Positions 9,873-18,174 of a DNA stretch of 64,000 bases are shown here, piece by piece (within the stretch, counting starts at the first letter, position 1; each line of letters starts with the position of its first letter). The stretch spans positions 248,001 through 312,000 of the forward strand of contig NZ_SDEA01000001.1 in assembly GCF_004522155.1 (NCBI RefSeq), given 5' to 3'. The translations under genes were made by a program, and so were the position numbers. This DNA comes from Paracoccus luteus. Lineage in GTDB: Bacteria > Pseudomonadota > Alphaproteobacteria > Rhodobacterales > Rhodobacteraceae. A model generated the notes under the pieces. It was not told the DNA's origin and searched no databases. It worked only from the letters and a program-made list of their open reading frames with translations.

Positions 9873-11144
9873 ATGAACGCCCAGACCTCCCACGACGATC
9901 ACCCCCGGCCCGCCGCCCGGCGACCGCCCCGGTCGCGGGCCGCTTGGGGGGCCGTCGGTGTGGCGGCGCTGGCGGCGGCCGCCGTGTTCAACGCGCGGCG
10001 CGCCCGGCAGGCGGAACGTGACAATCCCCCCCTTGGCCGCTTTCTGACCGTTCAGGGCGTCAGGCTGCATTATCTGGAACGCGGGACCGGCCCGGTTCTG
10101 GTGCTGCTGCATGGCAACGGCAGCATGATGCAGGATTTTCTGTCCAGCGGTCTGGTGGACGAGGCGGCGCGAACCCATCGCGTGATCGTGTTCGACCGTC
10201 CGGGCTATGGCCACAGCGAACGGCCGCGGGACAGGCTGTGGACCCCCGATGCGCAGGCCGACCTGCTGGCCGCCGCATTGCGCGCGATGGGCGTCGCGCA
10301 GGCGGTCGTGCTGGGTCATTCCTGGGCCGGGGCGGTGGCCGTGGCGCTTGCCGACCGGCACCCGGATCTGGTCGCCGGGCTGGTGCTTGCGGCGGGCTAT
10401 TACTATCCCTCGGCGCGGCTGGACGTCGTGGCGCTGTCCGCGCCCGCCGTGCCGGTCCTGGGGGATGTGCTGCGTCACACGATCTCGCCGCTGGCCGGGC
10501 GGCTGATCTGGCCGCGGCTGATGCGCAAGATCTTCGGCCCGGACCCGATGCCCGACAAGTTCCGCGCCTTCCCGCGCGAGATGGCGCTGCGCCCCTCGCA
10601 ACTGCGCGCCAGCGCCGAGGAGACGGCGTTCATGATCCCTGCCGCAGCGGCCGCGCGGGACCGCTATGCAAGGCTGCGGGTGCCCGTCGCCATCATCGCC
10701 GGATCGGGGGACCGCATCGTCGACCCCGACGACCAGTCGCGCCGCCTGCACGCGGACATCCCCGGCAGCACGTTCGAGTGCGTCGCGGACACCGGCCACA
10801 TGGTCCACCAGACGGCGACCCGCGCCGTCTTGGCCGCCATCGCCAGCGTGACGGACAGGGCGGCGGGCAGGGTTGCCGCACCGACGAACTCATCCGGCGA
10901 CATACTCTCGCCGCCAATGCAGACGGCCGGCGCCATTCCGGGCGCCGGCCGTCAGGTTCAGGGTTCACAGGCGCGGCCGGTGGCCCCGCCAGCAAAGGCA
11001 GCGGGCGCGGACGTGGCCCGCGTCCCGCAAGTGCCGGTCCGGTCTCAGGCCTCGCCCATGCCCTCGGCGGGCTGCGGCGCGGAACCGGAACGGACCTTTT
11101 CCTCGATCCGGCGGCCGACATCGGGATCGACCGATTTCCAATAG
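9873..11144 (+). CDS. Alpha/beta hydrolase with membrane anchor; frame runs on into the catalase gene
   Basis: The alpha/beta-hydrolase fold spans about residues 50-335. The nucleophile elbow is GHSWAGA, the oxyanion region [12 protein letters not shown], the acid in GSGDRIVD and the catalytic His in DTGHMVH. An N-terminal hydrophobic segment (about 23-40) suggests membrane anchoring. The family normally ends near codon 335-340 (about 10885). Here the frame stays open for another 85 codons, crosses a 13-bp hairpin (10922-10953) and ends at 11144, inside the opposite-strand 3' end of the catalase gene. The tail is low-complexity and probably a stop-loss extension, or shortened in practice by transcription ending at the hairpin. 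ATG 9873 is preferred over 9861 because AGGA lies at 9857-9860. Likely substrates are esters or epoxides, not determinable. Confidence 0.8.
   Translation: MNAQTSHDDHPRPAARRPPRSRAAWGAVGVAALAAAAVFNARRARQAERDNPPLGRFLTVQGVRLHYLERGTGPVLVLLHGNGSMMQDFLSSGLVDEAARTHRVIVFDRPGYGHSERPRDRLWTPDAQADLLAAALRAMGVAQAVVLGHSWAGAVAVALADRHPDLVAGLVLAAGYYYPSARLDVVALSAPAVPVLGDVLRHTISPLAGRLIWPRLMRKIFGPDPMPDKFRAFPREMALRPSQLRASAEETAFMIPAAAAARDRYARLRVPVAIIAGSGDRIVDPDDQSRRLHADIPGSTFECVADTGHMVHQTATRAVLAAIASVTDRAAGRVAAPTNSSGDILSPPMQTAGAIPGAGRQVQGSQARPVAPPAKAAGADVARVPQVPVRSQASPMPSAGCGAEPERTFSSIRRPTSGSTDFQ
10922..10953. terminator. Strong 13-bp hairpin between convergent hydrolase and catalase genes
   Basis: GACGGCCGGCGCC pairs perfectly with GGCGCCGGCCGTC across a 6-base loop. 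It lies between the conserved end of the hydrolase domain and the catalase stop at 11045, so it could end transcription from both sides. There is no T-run on either strand, so the terminator role is inferred from the stem and position. Confidence 0.5.
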
Positions 11145-12544
11145 TCGAAGGCGCGGCCCAGCACGGGTTCGCGCACGCCGCCCGACAGGCTGCCCGCGAC
11201 GGTGTCGACCAGCGCCGCGCGTTCGGCGTCGTTGAACACCTCGCGCACCAGGATGCCGGGCTGGGTGAAATCGTCGTCACCCGCGCGCAGGCGATAGGCG
11301 CTGCGCACCATCTCGCCGTCCGCCTCCCAGCCGTCGTGGACCGCGCCGGTCTCGTCCGACCACGTGCGGCCCTCGCTGTTGGGGGCATAGACCGGGGCCG
11401 CGCCGGTGTGGTGATAGTTCATCGGCCCGTCGATCATGTAGGTGTTCACCGGCACCTTGGGCTGGTTCACCGGCAGCTGGTGAAAGTTCGCGCCGATGCG
11501 GTTGCGCTGCGCGTCGTTATAGGCGAACGCGCGGCCCTGCAGCATCTTGTCGGGCGACAGCCCGATGCCCGGAACCGTGTTGCCGGGCGAAAACGCCGCC
11601 TGCTCGATCTGGGCGAAGAAGTTTTCGGGGTTGCGGTTCAGCGTCATCGTGCCGACCGGGATCAGCGGGTAATCCGCATGCGGCCAGGTCTTGGTCAGGT
11701 CGAACGGGTTGATGCGATAGGTCTTGCCGTCCTCATAGGGCATGACCTGCACCGACAGCTTCCACGAGGGGAACTCGCCGTCCGCGATCGCGGCGAACAG
11801 GTCGCGGCGGTGGAAGTCGGCGTCAGACCCGGACATGGCCGACGCTTCCTCGTTCGAGAAGAACTTCATGCCCTGCTGGGTGTGGAAATGGTATTTCACC
11901 CAGAACCGCTCGCCCTGCGCGTTCACCCACATATAGGTGTGCGAGCCATAGCCGTTCATGTTGCGCCACGTGCGCGGCAACCCGCGCGGGCCCATCAGAT
12001 AGGTGACCTGGTGGGCGCTTTCCGGGTTGTTGGTCCAGAAATCCCACTGCATGTGGTTGTCGCGCAGGCCGCTGGCGGGCAGGCGCTTCTGGCTGCGGAT
12101 GAAGTGCGGGAACTTCATCGGGTCGCGCACGAAGAAGATCGGCGTGTTGTTCCCCACGAGGTCATAGTTGCCCTCGGAGGTATAGAACTTCAGCGAAAAG
12201 CCGCGCACGTCGCGCCACGTGTCGGGGCTGCCCTGCTCGCCCGCGACGGTCGAAAACCGCGCCAGCATCTCGGTCGCGGCGCCCTTCTGGAACAGCGCGG
12301 CCTTGGTGTATTTCGACACGTCCTCGGTCGTCTCGAAGATGCCGAAGGCGCCGGCGCCCTTGGCGTGGGGCTGACGCTCGATCGTCTTTTCACGGTTGAA
12401 ATGGGCCATCTGTTCCAGAAAATGCACGTCGTGCAGGACGATGGGGCCGTCCTGGCCGATGGTCAGGCTGTGGCGGTCGCTGACGGCCGGCGCGCCGGTC
12501 GTCGTGGTCGACGGGAACTTGCCGGTTGTTGGCTGATCGGACAT
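11045..12544 (-). CDS. katA: Monofunctional haem catalase (small-subunit, KatA type)
   Basis: This 499-residue enzyme converts hydrogen peroxide to water and oxygen. The catalytic His60 sits in [13 protein letters not shown], the distal Asn in [12 protein letters not shown], and the proximal haem tyrosine in [19 protein letters not shown]-binding-type residues and the [21 protein letters not shown] signature are present. The length fits clade 3 small-subunit catalases. The ribosome site AAGGAAGGAA precedes ATG 12544. Its 3' end overlaps the run-on frame of the alpha/beta hydrolase by 100 bp. The region upstream (12545-12849) probably holds its promoter. No OxyR gene is adjacent. Confidence 0.97.
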   Translation of the reverse strand: MSDQPTTGKFPSTTTTGAPAVSDRHSLTIGQDGPIVLHDVHFLEQMAHFNREKTIERQPHAKGAGAFGIFETTEDVSKYTKAALFQKGAATEMLARFSTVAGEQGSPDTWRDVRGFSLKFYTSEGNYDLVGNNTPIFFVRDPMKFPHFIRSQKRLPASGLRDNHMQWDFWTNNPESAHQVTYLMGPRGLPRTWRNMNGYGSHTYMWVNAQGERFWVKYHFHTQQGMKFFSNEEASAMSGSDADFHRRDLFAAIADGEFPSWKLSVQVMPYEDGKTYRINPFDLTKTWPHADYPLIPVGTMTLNRNPENFFAQIEQAAFSPGNTVPGIGLSPDKMLQGRAFAYNDAQRNRIGANFHQLPVNQPKVPVNTYMIDGPMNYHHTGAAPVYAPNSEGRTWSDETGAVHDGWEADGEMVRSAYRLRAGDDDFTQPGILVREVFNDAERAALVDTVAGSLSGGVREPVLGRAFDYWKSVDPDVGRRIEEKVRSGSAPQPAEGMGEA

Positions 12545-12849
12545 CGTATTCCTTCCTTTTGTCGCGTGGCCGACGCCCCCGGTGGGCGTCGCGCATGAAA
12601 ACTCGTCCCGGCCGGTCGGCGCTGCGGGGCAACTGCCGCGGCCCCGCAGCGCCGTGTCCGCCCCCGCGTCAGGCGGGCCGCGGGGGGTGGCCCCGCGCCG
12701 GATCGCGCAGGCGGGGCAGGGCCCCCGAAGCGCGGCAAGCTATCGCAGGCGACCGCGACAAGCAAGCAACGGTCGCGCGCGGCAACGGGCGCAAAGGCAT
12801 CGGTTCGCGCATCCGCGCGCCCGCCCCGGCGGCCGGGGGCCGCGCCCCG
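12545..12849. other. 305-bp gene-free stretch upstream of catalase
   Basis: This stretch lies between the catalase start and the cupin stop, both on the minus strand. It contains the catalase ribosome site next to 12545. The rest is GC-rich with only shadow frames. I see no clear -35/-10 pair, terminator, repeat or RNA. Confidence 0.6.
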
Positions 12850-13257
12850 TCATGCGGCCGCAAACCCCTTGCCCGGACCCAGCACCGGGTCGGCGGGCGG
12901 GCGCGGGACCGCGGCCAGCGGGTCGCCGTCGCCCTGCTGCATGTCGGGCGTCGCGCCGCCCGGATAGGCGCCGACGACGCCGAAATCCCGCGACGCGCCA
13001 AGGTTGCAGTGCGCCACCCCCGCCGGAATGACGACCACGTCCCCGGCGGTGATGTCGTGGACCGGCCCGTCCGGCCCGCCCAGCTGGATGCGGGCCGACC
13101 CGGCATGACAGCCCAGAACCTCGTGCGTGGTGCTGTGGAAATGGTGCCAGCGATAGACCGTGTCGCGCCAGGCGCCCGTCCAGCCGTTGGCGGCAAAGGT
13201 GCGCTCGAACCACGCGGGGTCGGCCGGGCCTGCGGCGCGGTGGATCAGCGGTTCCAT
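12850..13257 (-). CDS. Small cupin-domain protein (YjlB-like)
   Basis: This 135-residue single-domain cupin has the two motifs visible as HHFHSTTHEVLGCHAGSARI and GDVVVIPAGVAHCNLG, which supply the His/Glu-type metal ligands. The ending motif GDGDPLAAVPRPPADPVLG and the WRDTVYRWHHFHSTTHEVLG region are typical of the YjlB group, whose function is unknown. It is slightly shorter than usual (about 150-165 residues). ATG 13257 lies 4 bp after the stop of the upstream dehydrogenase gene, so the two are an operon. Confidence 0.85.
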   Translation of the reverse strand: MEPLIHRAAGPADPAWFERTFAANGWTGAWRDTVYRWHHFHSTTHEVLGCHAGSARIQLGGPDGPVHDITAGDVVVIPAGVAHCNLGASRDFGVVGAYPGGATPDMQQGDGDPLAAVPRPPADPVLGPGKGFAAA

Positions 13258-13261
13258 CCGC

Positions 13262-14128
13262 TTACCGCCGCAGCCGGGCGATCAGGGACGAGGTGTCCCA
13301 GCGCCCGCCGCCCATCGCCTGCACGTCCTTGTAGAACTGATCGACCAACGCCGTGACCGGCAGGCTGGCCCCGGTTTCGTCGGCGGTCGCCAGGCAGATG
13401 CCCAGATCCTTGCGCATCCAGTCCACCGCAAAGCCGAAATCGAACCGCCCCTCGGCCATCGTGGCGTGGCGGTTCTGCATCTGCCAGCTGCCGGCGGCGC
13501 CCTGGCTGATGACCTCGACCACGTCGGGGATCGACAGGCCCGCGCGTTCGGCAAAGTTCAGCGATTCCGCCAGCCCCTGCACCAGCCCGGCGATGGCGAT
13601 CTGGTTGGCCATCTTGGTCAGCTGTCCCGCGCCGCTGTCGCCCATGCGGCGGCAGATCTTGGCATAGGCGTCCATCACCGGGCGGGCGGCGTCATAGTCG
13701 GCCTGCGCGCCGCCGCACATGATCGACAGCTGGCCGCCCTCGGCGCCCGCCTGTCCGCCCGAGACCGGCGCATCGACAAAGCCCGCGCCGAAATCGGCGG
13801 CGGCGGCCGACAGTTCGCGCGTCACCGCCGCCGACACGGTGGTGTGATCGACGAACCGCGCGCCCGGCGCCATCCCGGCGAACGCGCCGTCCGGGCCGGT
13901 GCAGACCGCGCGCAGGTCGTCGTCGTTGCCGACGCAGGCCATCACGAAATCGGCGCCCTGCGCGGCCTCCCGCGGGGTGGGCGCGGACGCGCCGCCATGC
14001 CGGGCGACCCACGCCCCGGCGCGGGCGGGCGTGCGGTTATAGACCGTGACGGCGTGCCCGGCGGCGGCCAGGTGGCCCGCCATCGGAAAGCCCATCACGC
14101 CCAGCCCCAGAAAAGCCACATTCGCCAT
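13262..14128 (-). CDS. NAD(P)-dependent beta-hydroxyacid dehydrogenase (3-hydroxyisobutyrate / tartronate semialdehyde reductase family)
   Basis: This 288-residue protein has an N-terminal Rossmann dinucleotide motif GLGVMGFPMAGHLA (residues 8-21), the substrate-binding signature DAPVSGGQAGAEGGQL, and the catalytic lysine region GAGQLTKMANQ followed by the all-helical C-terminal domain. It would oxidise or reduce a beta-hydroxyacid in the cytoplasm. VYNRTPARA after the second strand favours NADP binding. It precedes the cupin gene by 4 bp and is co-transcribed with it. The exact substrate is not defined. GarR, MmsB and GLYR-like enzymes share these motifs. Confidence 0.9.
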   Translation of the reverse strand: MANVAFLGLGVMGFPMAGHLAAAGHAVTVYNRTPARAGAWVARHGGASAPTPREAAQGADFVMACVGNDDDLRAVCTGPDGAFAGMAPGARFVDHTTVSAAVTRELSAAAADFGAGFVDAPVSGGQAGAEGGQLSIMCGGAQADYDAARPVMDAYAKICRRMGDSGAGQLTKMANQIAIAGLVQGLAESLNFAERAGLSIPDVVEVISQGAAGSWQMQNRHATMAEGRFDFGFAVDWMRKDLGICLATADETGASLPVTALVDQFYKDVQAMGGGRWDTSSLIARLRR

Positions 14129-14259
14129 GCTCGCGCCCCTCGCCCTCGTTGATCTGCGGTGGCGGCTGGCCTATCAGCCGCACGCGACAACCATTCCCAC
14201 CGCCCCGCGCCACGGTCAACGCCCGGCCGCGGCGCCGCCCGCCAAAGGACCGCCCCGCC

Positions 14260-16851
14260 ATGCTTACGCTGTTCCGCTGGCTGGTCCGGCTGACCGTCGG
14301 GCTGATCGTGGGGCTGGTCGCGATGGCGGCGCTGGCGTGGTATTTCGCCGTCCGCTCGCTGCCCGATTACGACGCCGACCTGCGCGTCGCGGGCATCAGC
14401 GCCCCGGTCGAGATCGTGCGCACGACCGAGGACGTGCCCCACATCTTCGCCGGCAACGACGCCGACGCATTTTTCGCGCTGGGGCTGGCGCATGCGCAGG
14501 ACCGGCTGTTCCAGATGGTCGTGCTGCGCCGCGCGGCGCAGGGGCGTCTGGCCGAGATCTATGGCGCGCGTGCGTTTCCCGCCGACGACATGGCGCGCAG
14601 GCTGGGGCTGTGGCGCGCGGCGCACGCGTCCTTGCCGTCGCAGGACGCGGCCACGCAGGCGGCGCTGACCGCCTATGCCGCGGGGGTCAACGCCTGGATC
14701 GAGCAGATCAACGCCGGGGCGCGGGGCCGCGGCGCGCCCGAGTTCTTCCTGTATCGCGGCGACATCGCCTATTGGCAGCCGGCGGATTCGCTGGCCATCC
14801 TCAAGCTGGTGGCGGCGGGGGCCACGTCGCAGCTGCGGGCCGAGGTGACGCGCGCGCAGGTCGCGCTGGCGGTGCCGGACCGGGCCGCCGACCTGGTGTC
14901 GGGCGCGGACGAACCGCCCTTGCCCGACTATGCCGCCCTGTTCGGGGACGCGCGTTTCCCCCCCGCGCGCGAGGATCTGGACCCCGACTGGTTCGACCGT
15001 CTGGCGGGGTTCGTCGTGCCGGGGCTGGGGACCGGCGGCAACGGCTGGGCGGCGGACGGCAAGCGCACGGCGGCGGGCGCGCCGATCCTGGCCAACGACC
15101 CGCAGGTGGCGCTGACCGCGCCGTCGCTGTGGTATCTGGCGCGGATCGAGCTGGCCTCGGGCGGGGTCATCGGCGGCACCATCCCCGGCATCCCGGCGGT
15201 GCTGTCGGGGCGCAACCCGCATCTGGCCTGGGGGCTGACGCCCGCGTCGGTGGACGACCAGGATGTCGTCATGGTCGAGGCGCAGCCGGGCATGCCCGAC
15301 CGCTATCTGACCGCGCAGGGCTGGACCGACTTTGCCACACGGCGCGAGATCATCCGCGTCAACGGCGCCCCCGACCGCGAGATCATCCTGCGCGACAGCA
15401 TCGCCGGGCCGGTCATTCCCGGCGCCCACGCGGGGCTGGCCTCGGTCACGCCGGGCGGCCATGTCGCGGCGCTGCGCTGGTCGGGGCTGTCGTCAAGCGA
15501 CACCACCATGTCGGCGCTGGTCGGGCTGATGGCCGCGCCGGACCGCGCGGCGGGCCAGCGGGCGGTGGCCGCCATCGTGGCGCCGACCGTTCAGGTGACG
15601 CTGGCCGACGCGGGCGGGGTGGCGCAGGTGCTGGCGGGGACGATCCCGCGCCGCCCGGACGATCACCCGACGCTGGGGCGGATGCCCGCGCCGCTGCGGA
15701 CGGCAGGCACGCGCTGGCTGGACCCGCTGCCCGCCGACGCCCCGCAGCGGATCAGCCCGCCCGCGGACGGCATGGTCGTGGCGACGGGGGCCGGAACGGG
15801 GGGCTTTGCCGGTGCCGCGGGGCAGGGGCCGGCCGCCCCGCCCCCGCCGGCCGTCGGGGCGGCGGTGCCGCAGGGACCGCTGGGGCCGGACGCGGCGCAG
15901 CCCGCCGACGCCCCTGTGCCCGCCGCGCCCGCCGCCAGCTTTCCGCTGGGCTATGACCGCGACGACCCGCTGCGCATGGCGCGGCTGGACCGGCTGCTGG
16001 CGGGGCGCGAGATCCATTCCCGCGACAGCTTCATCGACGCGCAGCTGGACACGGTCAGCCCCGCCGCCCGCGCCCTGCTGCCGCTGGTCGGCGCCGACCT
16101 GTGGTTCACCGGCGAACCCGCCGCCCCCGGCACGCCTGAGCGCCAGCGGCAAGAGGCGCTGGGGCTGCTGGCCGAATGGGACGGCAACATGAGCGAGCAT
16201 CGCCCCGAGCCGCTGATCCACGCCGCCTGGATGGCCGAGCTGCAGCGCCGCCTGATCCACGACGAGCTGGGGCGCATCGGCGACCGCATCGGCGCGCGGC
16301 TGCGCCCGGCCTTCATCGACCGGGTGTTCCGCAATACCGATGGCGCGGCCGTCTGGTGCGACGTGGTTCAGTCGGCCCCGGTCGAGGATTGCGTGACCAT
16401 CGCCCGGCAGGCGCTGGACGCGGCGCTGGTGGACCTGACCGCCCGCTTTGGCGGCGACGTCAGCAGCTGGCGCTGGGGCGACCTGCATGCGGCGCGCCAC
16501 GAACATCCCGGGCTGGGGCGGTTGCCGGTGATCGGCTGGATCGTCAGCCTGGTGCAGTCGACCGCGGGCGACAGCTTTACCGTCGCGCGCGCCGGCACGC
16601 TGAACGGGCCGGGGGCGGCCAACCCCTATGCCCATGTCACCGGCGCGGGGTATCGCGGTGTCTATGATCTGGCCGACCCGGACAGCTCGGTCTTCATCAT
16701 CTCGACCGGGCAGTCGGGGCACCCGCTGTCGCGCCACTATGACGATCTGGCGGAACTCTGGCGGCGGGGCGAATACATCGGCATGTCGCTGGACCCGGCG
16801 CTGGCCCGCGCCGCGGCCGAGGGCGTGACCCGCCTGACGCCTGTCGAATAG
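14260..16851 (+). CDS. Penicillin-acylase-family protein with apparently missing catalytic residues
   Basis: This 863-residue protein has an N-terminal signal anchor (about 7-28), then the penicillin amidase fold: alpha-chain region (HIFAGNDADAFFALGLAHAQDRLFQM), beta-chain start region and RxxHSRDSFIDAQLDTVS. Members cleave amide bonds in the periplasm after self-processing that exposes an N-terminal Ser, normally in GSNNW or ASNAW, followed by ...LLANDPHL. Here the aligned sequence is GGNGW (Gly at residue 260, codon 15037-15039) followed by LANDPQ. The oxyanion Asn of the VWxNN segment is also replaced (VVATGAG at 506-512) and the following segment is a Gly/Ala/Pro-rich insert. This suggests a non-catalytic relative. 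ATG 14260 has AAAGGA upstream and gives the correct membrane anchor; the open frame extends to 14149. Confidence 0.85.
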   Translation: MLTLFRWLVRLTVGLIVGLVAMAALAWYFAVRSLPDYDADLRVAGISAPVEIVRTTEDVPHIFAGNDADAFFALGLAHAQDRLFQMVVLRRAAQGRLAEIYGARAFPADDMARRLGLWRAAHASLPSQDAATQAALTAYAAGVNAWIEQINAGARGRGAPEFFLYRGDIAYWQPADSLAILKLVAAGATSQLRAEVTRAQVALAVPDRAADLVSGADEPPLPDYAALFGDARFPPAREDLDPDWFDRLAGFVVPGLGTGGNGWAADGKRTAAGAPILANDPQVALTAPSLWYLARIELASGGVIGGTIPGIPAVLSGRNPHLAWGLTPASVDDQDVVMVEAQPGMPDRYLTAQGWTDFATRREIIRVNGAPDREIILRDSIAGPVIPGAHAGLASVTPGGHVAALRWSGLSSSDTTMSALVGLMAAPDRAAGQRAVAAIVAPTVQVTLADAGGVAQVLAGTIPRRPDDHPTLGRMPAPLRTAGTRWLDPLPADAPQRISPPADGMVVATGAGTGGFAGAAGQGPAAPPPPAVGAAVPQGPLGPDAAQPADAPVPAAPAASFPLGYDRDDPLRMARLDRLLAGREIHSRDSFIDAQLDTVSPAARALLPLVGADLWFTGEPAAPGTPERQRQEALGLLAEWDGNMSEHRPEPLIHAAWMAELQRRLIHDELGRIGDRIGARLRPAFIDRVFRNTDGAAVWCDVVQSAPVEDCVTIARQALDAALVDLTARFGGDVSSWRWGDLHAARHEHPGLGRLPVIGWIVSLVQSTAGDSFTVARAGTLNGPGAANPYAHVTGAGYRGVYDLADPDSSVFIISTGQSGHPLSRHYDDLAELWRRGEYIGMSLDPALARAAAEGVTRLTPVE

Positions 16852-16858
16852 ACGCATG

Positions 16859-16888
16859 AAAAAGGCCCGCCCGGACAAGGGGCGGGCC
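16859..16888 (-). terminator. Intrinsic terminator of metK (possibly bidirectional)
   Basis: On the minus strand GGCCCGCCC pairs with GGGCGGGCC across a 7-base loop and is followed by TTTTT. It lies 20 bp past the metK stop. The plus-strand penicillin-acylase homologue ends 7 bp away on the other side and may share the stem. Confidence 0.8.
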
Positions 16889-16908
16889 GGTTTGCCGTGC
16901 AGCGAGCC

Positions 16909-18075
16909 TTACAGCCCCCGCGTCAGCGCCGCCGCAAGGTCGGTGCGTTCCCAGCTGAACCCGCCGTCCGCATCCGGCGCGCGGCCGAAATGCCCATAGG
17001 CCGCCGTGCGTCGATAGATCGGGCGGTTCAGGTCCAGATGGTCGCGGATGCCCTTGGGCGTCAGGTCCATCGCCGCGCCCACCGCGCGCTCGATCTCGGC
17101 GTCCTTGACGGTGCCGGTGCCGAAGGTGTCGGCATAGATCGACAGCGGCGCCGCGACCCCGATCGCATAGCTCAGCTGAATGACGCAGCGTTTCGCCAGC
17201 CCGGCGGCGACCACGTTCTTGGCCAGATAGCGCGCGGCGTAGGCGGCCGAGCGGTCCACCTTGGTCGGATCCTTGCCCGAAAACGCGCCGCCGCCGTGCG
17301 GGGCCGCGCCCCCGTAGGTGTCCACGATGATCTTGCGCCCGGTCAGCCCGGCGTCCCCGTCCGGCCCGCCGATGACGAACGTGCCGGTCGGGTTGACGTG
17401 CCAGACGGTCTCGTCCGTCAGCCAGCCCTCGGGCAGCACCTCGCGGACATAGGGTTCCACCAGGGCGCGGATGTCGTCGCTGGTCTGGGATTCGTGCTTG
17501 TGCTGGTGGCTGACCACGATCTGGGTCACGCCGACCGGCTTGCCGTCTCGGTATTTCACCGACAGCTGCGACTTGGCGTCGGGGCCCAGGGTCGGCTGCT
17601 CGCCGGATTTGCGCGCATCCGCCAGGCGGCGCAGGATGGCCTGGGCATACTGGATCGGGGCGGGCATCAGTTCGGGCGTGTCGTCCACGGCATAGCCGAA
17701 CATGATCCCCTGGTCGCCCGCGCCGTCGCGGTCCACCCCTTGGGCGATCTGCGGCGACTGCTGGTGCAGAAAGTTCATCACCTCGCAGGTGTTCCAGTGG
17801 AACTTGTCCTGTTCATATCCGATGTCGCGGATCACCTCGCGCGCGATATCGGGGACGCGGGCCATCAGTCCTTCCAGCCGGTCGCGGTCGCTCAGCCCGA
17901 TCTCGCCCCCGATCAGGACGCGGTTCGTGGTGGCGAAGGTCTCGCAGGCGACGCGCGCGGACGGGTCTTGGGTCAGCAACGCGTCCAGCACCGCGTCCGA
18001 GATCTGGTCGCACAATTTGTCGGGATGCCCTTCCGAGACGGACTCGGAGGTGAAGACATAGTTCTGCCGCGGCAT
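16909..18075 (-). CDS. metK: S-adenosylmethionine synthetase
   Basis: This 388-residue enzyme makes S-adenosylmethionine from methionine and ATP in the cytoplasm. The N-terminal [23 protein letters not shown] motif, the [12 protein letters not shown] signature and the P-loop-like [19 protein letters not shown] are intact. ATG 18075 is preferred to the frame's upstream limit at 18165 because family proteins start here and GGAG lies at 18083-18086 upstream. That GGAG is part of a SAM/SAH-type riboswitch, so translation is expected to fall when SAM or SAH is high. The gene lies 100 bp downstream of lnt on the same strand and ends at an intrinsic terminator. Confidence 0.98.
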   Translation of the reverse strand: MPRQNYVFTSESVSEGHPDKLCDQISDAVLDALLTQDPSARVACETFATTNRVLIGGEIGLSDRDRLEGLMARVPDIAREVIRDIGYEQDKFHWNTCEVMNFLHQQSPQIAQGVDRDGAGDQGIMFGYAVDDTPELMPAPIQYAQAILRRLADARKSGEQPTLGPDAKSQLSVKYRDGKPVGVTQIVVSHQHKHESQTSDDIRALVEPYVREVLPEGWLTDETVWHVNPTGTFVIGGPDGDAGLTGRKIIVDTYGGAAPHGGGAFSGKDPTKVDRSAAYAARYLAKNVVAAGLAKRCVIQLSYAIGVAAPLSIYADTFGTGTVKDAEIERAVGAAMDLTPKGIRDHLDLNRPIYRRTAAYGHFGRAPDADGGFSWERTDLAAALTRGL

Positions 18076-18080
18076 GGGGT

Positions 18081-18128
18081 TGCTCCATTGATATATCGCC
18101 GCCACGCCAGGAAGCCGTTGTGACGGTC
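18081..18128 (-). promoter_or_regulatory. SAM/SAH riboswitch in the metK leader
   Basis: Read on the minus strand, the leader contains the conserved words CACAACGGCTTCCTGGCGTG and, after a spacer, CAATGGAGCA. CCGTCAC (18120-18126) pairs with GTGGCGG (18099-18105) to form a 7-bp P1 stem containing one U-G wobble. The loop word GGCTTCC can pair with GGAGC at 18082-18086, giving the pseudoknot that hides the metK Shine-Dalgarno. This layout, directly before metK in Rhodobacterales, matches the SAM/SAH riboswitch class. The spacer (CGATATAT) is somewhat longer than in the minimal examples I remember. Confidence 0.88.
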
Positions 18129-18174
18129 GCGTGCGGCGACTACGCCAGCGCGGGGCCAGCGTCAACCGCGCGGA

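Noticed and set aside
10238-12598. 786-residue plus-strand frame opposite catalase
   Set aside because: The catalase frame has all catalytic residues and a strong ribosome site; the opposite frame is compositional.
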